The notes under the pieces were generated by a model. It saw only the letters and a program-made list of their open reading frames with translations, did no database searches and was not told the origin of the DNA. The position numbers were made by a program, and so were the translations under genes. A DNA stretch of 33,367 nt, taken from positions 1 to 33,367 of the forward strand of contig RFQL01000010.1 in NCBI GenBank assembly GCA_009924985.1, in the 5' to 3' direction. Below are positions 27,689 to 33,367 of the stretch, piece by piece. Numbering within the stretch: the stretch's first letter is position 1; every line of letters begins with the position of its first letter. The DNA is from Burkholderiaceae bacterium (GTDB lineage Bacteria > Pseudomonadota > Gammaproteobacteria > Burkholderiales > Burkholderiaceae).

Positions 27689-29500
27689 TCATTTCGTACC
27701 TTTCAAAGCATCAACTAATGCGTTGTATTTTGTGGATTCTTGCACCTGTTTGGATATTTCTCGTGTCTTAGCTATGTCAGCCGCAGTTTTTGCCAAAGGG
27801 AAACGAATAGCCGCTAACTGATCCAAGCCGCGCATAACCACACTTCCAGTATTGGAGTAATTGACAGCGCCTTGTGGTTTGACCAAAGCATCTTGCACAG
27901 TATCACGCAAATCAATCAGGTTTTCACGTCCCTTTTTACCAAACATATAAGTTAACTTATCTTCACGATCTAGCGTGTCAATGGCAGATTTAAGCTTGGC
28001 AAACGACAGCTCACCGCTTGCATTCTTGGTTAACTGGTCTTTCAAATATTGCACAGTTTGACCTTGCAATTCTGCATAAGCCTGTTGCCCCTCAGGGCCA
28101 CCCTTTTTCAGCAGCTTGGTGACTGTACGCATTTCTTCCAAACTGCCATCAAGCACCACATGGGAGAAAACATCATCCAGCGCCACAGCGCGGTCTGTAT
28201 AGCCGCCTTTAGTGCCAAGCAATTTAGCCACGCGGTAGGTATTCTCAAACTCGTTAGCCAGCTCTTTGCGTTGCGTTCTTGCGGCGCGGTACATATCCCC
28301 GCCTGCGCCCTCAGTCATGTCGTTAATTACGTTTTTGACTTGACGCATAAACACGCCCGATGGCTTGCCAGGCTCGCCTAACTGACCCGCAGCCTTATAC
28401 AGATTTTCAACGTCATCAATGGTTACTTGCCCATTTGTAGTCGTTTTCAATGCTTCTAGCTTGGCTTTGATTGAATTGATCTCAGGCACAGAAATAGCCT
28501 CAGGCGCATTGTTAGCCAGCCATTGCTCTAAAGGCGCGGTGTCTACCACTTGTTTAGTTTCGCCAGCATCTCTAGCCGCTTGATAAGCTTCATCCACTTT
28601 AAGTTTTTTGGCATCAAACTGCTTAACAATCTGTGTATCCACCAAAGAACCAATCTTGCGATAGGCGGTGGGGTCTGCATACTCAGCGCCAGTTTGATCT
28701 GCCAATTGCTCAAAGCGCTTCAAAATATCTTGTTTTTGACGCTGCTTAAACTCGGTCAGCGCTTTGGCTAAGTCAGGGTTTTCCTTAGGTAAATCAGATT
28801 CGCGCTTCAAAAGCCCAAAATCTTGTAACTGCTCGCCCTTGGTTAAAGGAATACCCTGCTGTAAGGCTCTTTCTTGGCGAATTAAAGCTTGATCTGTAGA
28901 TGCCGCACCCATGCCCGTCATTTGAGGATTTTTAGGCTGTAAAAGCGCCGCCATACGTTGCTGTGTGGTAATTACCGCCGGAGCAACAATATTTCTTGCT
29001 TGCGAAAGAGCAGGGCCAGCAAGGGTAGACAAAGCCGTTCCAGCACTTGATAAAGGCGTTGGTGGTATTGCGTTCAATGCCTTACCCATTGCGTTAACAA
29101 TGTCAGGGCCTGTTTCTGTGCGTGGCTGATAAAACTGTTGGCTAGTGACTTGGGCGGCTTTTTGCCCCATTTCTTTGCCTTGTGGCGTTCCATAACCGCC
29201 ATACGCCTCGCCAAACATCTTAGCCAAGGGCGTAGCTACCATTTGACCAACTTGACCCGCAATGATCGCTGGTGTCTCAACCAGCCCCATAACGCGGTCT
29301 TGCATGGAAACAGGGGTAGGCGGTAAGGTTGTGCTACGTTCTGCGCCAGGTATCTGTGCGCTGCTTACGCCCAACTGCTCAAAGAATTTACCTCTTGGAA
29401 TGTCCGCATAGTATTTGCTATGTAAGGCATCTGCCAATGCAAGATCAGGCATATCGTTGTATTCGGGGTTTTGAGCACGAAATTCAACTAAGGTTGCCAT
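27689..29500 (-). CDS. Internal virion / ejection-type protein
   Basis: A 603-residue protein, the third of three large proteins between nozzle and fibre. It opens MATLVEFRAQNPEYNDMPDL, continues through an Ala/Gly/Pro-rich part with PAIIAGQVGQMVATPLAKMF, and is then long and helical (about 230-560, e.g. FKQRQKQDILKRFEQLADQT). Such proteins occupy the place of the P22 gp7/gp20/gp16 or T7 gp14-16 ejection proteins. No enzyme motif such as lytic transglycosylase is seen. The start overlaps the upstream stop by one base. The 3' end meets the convergent HNH gene. Confidence 0.68.
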   Translation of the reverse strand: MATLVEFRAQNPEYNDMPDLALADALHSKYYADIPRGKFFEQLGVSSAQIPGAERSTTLPPTPVSMQDRVMGLVETPAIIAGQVGQMVATPLAKMFGEAYGGYGTPQGKEMGQKAAQVTSQQFYQPRTETGPDIVNAMGKALNAIPPTPLSSAGTALSTLAGPALSQARNIVAPAVITTQQRMAALLQPKNPQMTGMGAASTDQALIRQERALQQGIPLTKGEQLQDFGLLKRESDLPKENPDLAKALTEFKQRQKQDILKRFEQLADQTGAEYADPTAYRKIGSLVDTQIVKQFDAKKLKVDEAYQAARDAGETKQVVDTAPLEQWLANNAPEAISVPEINSIKAKLEALKTTTNGQVTIDDVENLYKAAGQLGEPGKPSGVFMRQVKNVINDMTEGAGGDMYRAARTQRKELANEFENTYRVAKLLGTKGGYTDRAVALDDVFSHVVLDGSLEEMRTVTKLLKKGGPEGQQAYAELQGQTVQYLKDQLTKNASGELSFAKLKSAIDTLDREDKLTYMFGKKGRENLIDLRDTVQDALVKPQGAVNYSNTGSVVMRGLDQLAAIRFPLAKTAADIAKTREISKQVQESTKYNALVDALKGTK

Positions 29501-31299
29501 TACTTTCTCCGCAAGCCTAAAGGATCAGTACCGCCACCCATTGGGGCTTTAGATTGACCGCCCATATATTTGTCAATATAGGCTTGACCCTCTTTTGTAG
29601 TTCCAAGTCTCATGCCGTCAATGGCTCGCTCTCGGGCTTCTGTTTTTTGTTTAATTACTTTGTCGCCCTCGCCAATCATGGGGAAAAACTCTTTAATGGT
29701 GTTTGACACCTCTGAAGCGCCAAACGATGCACCCGAGGTTTTACGCAACCATGCCGTGGCAAAGGCAATTTGAGCTTGTGCAAGGCGTTGCTGATCTGCG
29801 TTAGGGCCAACCAAACTTGTGGGGTCAGTCCTAGCAATAGATTCAATTTGATCTGCAACCTTTTCGCCAACGCCCAAAGGCACTAAACCAACCAAGCTTT
29901 GCATCATTGCAGGAATAACCGCATTTTTAACTGTTCCAGCTTTTTCAAGCTCTCTCATAGTGGTATTAGCTTGTGCCATCGATCCACCAAACAAAGCCGC
30001 ATTGCTTTGACCCTCAGTCATGTCTTTGTTGGCAGACATAAGTTTTTGTTTTGCAACCTCACGCTGATCCCTTGGGCTTAAGCCTGATACGTCTTGTATT
30101 TCTGCGGGCGCAGGCGCGGTGGCAGGAGCTGGTGCAACAGCGGGCGCTCTTGGGGCATTTAAAGGCGTGTATGCGCGACCTCTTGGCTGCACAGCAGGGG
30201 CAACAACAGGCGGCGCTCCAATAGGGGCGGCTTGTGCTGTTGGGATAGCAGGCTGTGAAACAGGTTGGTTTTGTATAGCACCTAAAACGCCAGTAGTAGG
30301 TGTGGGCGCGGTGGGTATTGCCACATTTGCGCTAATGCCTTGATCAGTCAATGTTGCTTTTTTAATATTAAGATCAGCCAAGGCGACCTTGAAGTCAAAG
30401 ACATTTTTAGGTGTAATGCCACCCGCTTTGTTAACCAATGAGGTGTTAACCAAGTCCACAATGGCAGGGTTTTCTTTCCAATTTTTTGGCAAAGCGCCAG
30501 CAACTTGCAAATCACCCAAAATGCCCACCAAAGGTTTGGGTACACCAGCAGCCAACAATGGATCGCTCTTTTTAAAATAGCGTGTAACCGGTTGGCCTTG
30601 GTCATTGGTGGTTTCAACAGATACCAAATCCTCAGGCTTTCTAGCGCCCTCAACAAATGTATCTAAAGGCGCGGGGGCGTTTTTATTGATCAAGCCAGTA
30701 ATTTCTTGACCGTTATCATCAAACTTGCTGTATTTTTCCCAGCTTGGCTTTTCGGGAATGGTTGACAATGGTTTTAAGGTTACTGGGTCTAGGAAAACAT
30801 CCCCTGCGCTGGCTTTAATTGGCGCTTTAGGCGCGGCTTGTGCCAACAATTGCGCCATGTACGCTTGACGCACAGGCTCTGTCTTAATGCCCGATAAACC
30901 CTCGGCAGGCAGATAACCCGCTGGTCTTGCAGGAATAGCCGCTTGACCGCCTTGAGTGATAGTGCTTTGACCCTCTTGGAATGTTGGCTCAATAGCAGGC
31001 TGACCAGCTTGTGCTGGCGCTTGCAAAGCGCGAATCATGGCTTGGAAGTCGTTTGTAATGTCGCCTTGGTATTTTTCAGCCAAGGCTTTTTGTTCTTCTT
31101 TTGCAGCTCTTGTTTCTTTGCCTGCTGTATAAGCATCAAGCATTTTGGCAAGACCCGACGCATGACTAACCCTTACGCCTGGCTGTTGGGGCAACGCCAT
31201 CGGCTGCATAGACTGCTGTGCAAGCATTTCTGCCATCCGCAAGCGCCTTGCAATAGCTTCACTTTCAGCGGTGTAGGGGTTTAGGTTAATGTCAGGCAT
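29500..31299 (-). CDS. Internal virion / ejection-type protein, Ala/Pro-rich
   Basis: A 599-residue protein from ATG at 31299 (preferred over TTG at 31302; GGGAG lies about 6 bases before it and TGATG overlaps the upstream stop). The N-terminus MPDINLNPYTAESEAIARRL leads a helical section. The middle is long and low-complexity (AVAPAPATAPAPAEIQDVSG), then a helical C-terminus (QRLAQAQIAFATAWLRKTSG, GASFGASEVSNTIKEFFPMI). The segment LRKTSGASFGASEVSNTIKE is often found in phage internal or tail proteins. No catalytic motif. Position suggests an ejection protein. Confidence 0.68.
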   Translation of the reverse strand: MPDINLNPYTAESEAIARRLRMAEMLAQQSMQPMALPQQPGVRVSHASGLAKMLDAYTAGKETRAAKEEQKALAEKYQGDITNDFQAMIRALQAPAQAGQPAIEPTFQEGQSTITQGGQAAIPARPAGYLPAEGLSGIKTEPVRQAYMAQLLAQAAPKAPIKASAGDVFLDPVTLKPLSTIPEKPSWEKYSKFDDNGQEITGLINKNAPAPLDTFVEGARKPEDLVSVETTNDQGQPVTRYFKKSDPLLAAGVPKPLVGILGDLQVAGALPKNWKENPAIVDLVNTSLVNKAGGITPKNVFDFKVALADLNIKKATLTDQGISANVAIPTAPTPTTGVLGAIQNQPVSQPAIPTAQAAPIGAPPVVAPAVQPRGRAYTPLNAPRAPAVAPAPATAPAPAEIQDVSGLSPRDQREVAKQKLMSANKDMTEGQSNAALFGGSMAQANTTMRELEKAGTVKNAVIPAMMQSLVGLVPLGVGEKVADQIESIARTDPTSLVGPNADQQRLAQAQIAFATAWLRKTSGASFGASEVSNTIKEFFPMIGEGDKVIKQKTEARERAIDGMRLGTTKEGQAYIDKYMGGQSKAPMGGGTDPLGLRRK

Positions 31300-32648
31300 C
31301 AAAGTCTCCCGTAGTCAACCATCAAGAACCCAGCGGGGTGATGCAAGACAACATCAGGTCTTAATACCAATGCCTCTTGAGCCATTACGCCAACTTCATG
31401 TCGCCCAAAAATATCGTATTCATATATGCCAAGACCCGATTTATGCGTTCCAAGGCGTTTAATGTTTGATTTCAAGCGAATGTCAGAAGCCCGAGCCGCT
31501 GAACCGCCCAAGTTATACAAACCCTCAACGTTGGTGTTATATGTACCAACTTGCTGGTTGTATAAATTTTGGTTGAATGCGCCTTGTTGAGCTGCGGCAT
31601 TGGCAATTGGTGCTGGCGTAATCGTTTGACCTTGGTAAGCACCAAATTGCGGATTCTGAATCTGCGATCCTGACATCAACGCATTGATTTCATTTAATGG
31701 CAATTGACGTTGTGTAAGCGCTTGCGCTAATGCTTGCTGTTGGGCAGTATTGCCAAACTGAGCCGCTTGCATAGCTTGGTTGTATCTTTGTGCCTCAATA
31801 GCGTTTTGCGCTTGAGCTGCAGTCATGCCCTGACCATAGTTTTGAGCAATAGCTTGATTTTGAGCTTGCTGTGCTTGTTGAGCTGCGCCAAATTGCGACA
31901 ATTGAGCCGCGTTACCATATTGACCGCCTTGCAGAGCTTGATTGAAACCTTGTTGGTTTGCACCAATATCCAAGTTCAATCCTTGCAAAGCCGCTTGGCT
32001 TCTAAGATCGTTTTCTTGTTCGCCAAGAATTCGGGCGGCATTGTCATAAGCTTCTGTGCCAGGCCGCAACCCTTGGTTAATCAATTGCGTTTCTGTGCTT
32101 GTGCGCTGCCGAGCCAAAGACGGCTCTAAGCGCCGCATGATTGCCTCTTGCGCCGTTGTTCCAGCGTTTACAGGCATCTTGGCAATATTGCTTAAATCCA
32201 ATTGGGAATTTAAAGTAGGGGCATTTGGCCCACCTTGGGCAAGTCCATACTGCCCCGCACTAGGTGCATTTTGTAATGCGCCACCTTGATTAAATTGGGT
32301 TTGTACTTGTCCACCAAACGAAAAAGGCGTGGACAATGTACCAAAAGCATTTGTGTAAGCTGTACCGCCCAATCGAGCCAAATTACCTTGTAAAGCTTGT
32401 TGTGCCTCTAAAGTTCTTTGAGCCTCAGGCGTAAGGGTTTGCCTAATAGTTGGCACATCCCCCTCATAACTAACTAATTGAGTCCCATAAGGACTGTAAA
32501 CATTTGGGTTGGATAATTTTGCAGATGCCCTTGCGGTTTCTACGTTAGCCGCACCTTGAGCTACTGCCGCACCTGTATAGTCGGGCGCTGCTGGTGGGGC
32601 CGGTGGTTTACCAAAAACTGCTTCTTTTATTTCAGTTAAAAAACCCAT
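31299..32648 (-). CDS. Virion protein with C-terminal S74-type chaperone-like segment
   Basis: A 449-residue protein. The N-terminus (MGFLTEIKEAVFGKPPAPPA) is followed by a Gln/Ala/Asn-rich repetitive helical middle (about 150-360; QFGAAQQAQQAQNQAIAQNY type). The C-terminus has SDIRLKSNIKRLGTHKSGLG then IYEYDIFGRHEVGVMAQEAL, the hallmark of the peptidase S74 / endosialidase intramolecular chaperone. In this protein the domain ends soon after (HPAGFLMVDYGRL), giving a short version. AAGGA precedes the ATG. It is the first of the three large proteins after the nozzle. The middle suggests a long coiled or extended virion component. Confidence 0.74.
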   Translation of the reverse strand: MGFLTEIKEAVFGKPPAPPAAPDYTGAAVAQGAANVETARASAKLSNPNVYSPYGTQLVSYEGDVPTIRQTLTPEAQRTLEAQQALQGNLARLGGTAYTNAFGTLSTPFSFGGQVQTQFNQGGALQNAPSAGQYGLAQGGPNAPTLNSQLDLSNIAKMPVNAGTTAQEAIMRRLEPSLARQRTSTETQLINQGLRPGTEAYDNAARILGEQENDLRSQAALQGLNLDIGANQQGFNQALQGGQYGNAAQLSQFGAAQQAQQAQNQAIAQNYGQGMTAAQAQNAIEAQRYNQAMQAAQFGNTAQQQALAQALTQRQLPLNEINALMSGSQIQNPQFGAYQGQTITPAPIANAAAQQGAFNQNLYNQQVGTYNTNVEGLYNLGGSAARASDIRLKSNIKRLGTHKSGLGIYEYDIFGRHEVGVMAQEALVLRPDVVLHHPAGFLMVDYGRL

Positions 32649-32659
32649 AATTTTATCCT

Positions 32660-33367
32660 TTACAAAACGCCACCAGCCTCAAACACTAGATCGGTAGCGA
32701 CCCATTGCAATTGTATGCCCTGCGTAGCAGTTTTGATCAGCGGGGCAAACGTATATCCAATATTTGTGACCCCCTGCCAATCAGCGCTTGGCACTAAGCC
32801 CGATCCCCAAATAGCGGAATCCCACAATCCTGTGTCCCATATTCCATAAATACTAGCTGAAAAGTTAAGCTGTGCCGATTCGTCCGCTAAGTTGTAGTCC
32901 ACATTTACGTTTCCAAAAACAGATGGCGTACCATTTGATTGGAGGTGATAACGAATCATCTTGCATTGTTTTTGCAAGGCTGTTCCATAAGATTGAAAGC
33001 TCTGAAGTCCAAACCCAGCAATATCGGCGGTGTCATCTGTATTGCCATTCCAAGCCAAGCCCACATAGCCATCCCCACCAAAGTAAGGGTCATCTAAGTG
33101 CAATTCCCAACAATTGGCATACCAGCCTGTAAAGTTACACCAGCTTTTGGTGATGTTGTTCATCACAAATTGCTGTTGCTCGCCCTCGTCATAAGGCACA
33201 TTCAAGATCAATTGATTTTCTTTTGGGTAATACAGCAAACACCACCCAAAATTACCGCCGTAAGCCGATATTGCCGCGCTCATGGCATATTGAATCTTGT
33301 TGGTGATAGACACCCTTGGATCAAGCCTTGAGCTTTGCAATGCCCCACTCATAGGCACTACGCCATC
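32660..33367 (-). CDS. Tail nozzle/stabilisation-type protein, C-terminal part (runs off right edge)
   Basis: Open frame from 33367 to the stop at 32660, with no real start in this stretch: the Met at 33358 is internal to the protein whose N-terminal 283 codons are at 1058-210. The C-terminal part contains SSRLDPRVSITNKIQYAMSA, CLLYYPKENQLILNVPYDEG, VMNNITKSWCNFTGWYANCW and FGGDGYVGLAWNGNTDDTAD, then a beta-rich end. These match the late part of nozzle-type proteins. Together with the left edge it gives a complete protein of about 515 residues. Confidence 0.75.
   Translation of the reverse strand, partial: DGVVPMSGALQSSRLDPRVSITNKIQYAMSAAISAYGGNFGWCLLYYPKENQLILNVPYDEGEQQQFVMNNITKSWCNFTGWYANCWELHLDDPYFGGDGYVGLAWNGNTDDTADIAGFGLQSFQSYGTALQKQCKMIRYHLQSNGTPSVFGNVNVDYNLADESAQLNFSASIYGIWDTGLWDSAIWGSGLVPSADWQGVTNIGYTFAPLIKTATQGIQLQWVATDLVFEAGGVL
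33150..33367. repeat. Right copy of the divergent terminal redundancy
   Basis: Matches 1-218 at 208 of 218 positions with no gaps. In this copy the protein reads Cys, Gly and Ala at three sites where the left copy has Ser, Ala and Ser. Confidence 0.9.

Noticed and set aside
1-33367. tRNA genes, CRISPR arrays, insertion sequences, integrase and att sites
   Set aside because: I looked for cloverleaf, repeat-spacer, transposase and integrase patterns and saw none; small or divergent tRNAs cannot be excluded by eye.

Overview
The window is an essentially complete tailed-phage genome (Caudoviricetes, podovirus-like, short-tail architecture). It carries small and large terminase, portal, scaffold, capsid, adaptor/nozzle-type tail proteins, internal virion proteins, a tail fibre and a lysis cassette, but no tape-measure, sheath or tail-tube genes. 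There is no integrase, DNA polymerase or RNA polymerase. Strong AGGAGG-type ribosome sites and many 4-base stop/start overlaps are typical of a phage of a Gram-negative bacterium. The gene set resembles phages of freshwater Betaproteobacteria, but that host guess rests on family resemblance recalled from memory, not on a search.

The two ends of the window are the same sequence in two versions. Bases 1-218 and 33150-33367 align without gaps, differ at 10 positions (7 of them third codon positions), and lie in the same reading frame of one tail gene. Joined there, the map is a circle of about 33.15 kb. The simplest reading is a circular or circularly permuted phage genome assembled from a population with strain variation.

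Layout on the circle: a control region (19967-20114) separates a leftward Cro/YdaS-like regulator (19811-19966) from a rightward early operon (20115-23656). The early operon has small proteins, a lipoprotein, an ERF-type single-strand annealing protein, a YqaJ-type exonuclease, a winged-helix protein and small accessory ORFs. Everything else is leftward, except one HNH endonuclease inserted in the tail module. The leftward run starts with a DUF1376 replication-like protein, a zinc-finger-like protein, a C5 cytosine methyltransferase with a G11 tract and frameshift, a VRR-NUC-like nuclease, an AP2-HNH endonuclease, a zinc ribbon and an HNH protein, ending at an intrinsic terminator near 16124. 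It continues with a DUF5856-like protein, a GT8-like glycosyltransferase, terminase, portal, a fibre-like protein, scaffold, major capsid and a decoration-like protein. Next, behind a second terminator-like hairpin, come three glycan-type genes (a DUF115-glycosyltransferase fusion, a SAM methyltransferase and a DUF115 protein), followed by tail adaptor and nozzle genes. After the circular junction it runs through internal virion proteins and tail fibre to the lysis genes (membrane proteins, holin, M15 endolysin), which end tail-to-tail against the early operon.

The most notable points are: the methyltransferase, whose conserved C-terminal motif lies in another frame beyond an 11-G run, with a second complete open frame overlapping it; the glycan cassette between capsid and tail genes, preceded by a hairpin that contains its ribosome site; the divergent ends; a likely ATT start in the lysis region; and several small genes of 38-55 codons that simple ORF calling tends to miss.
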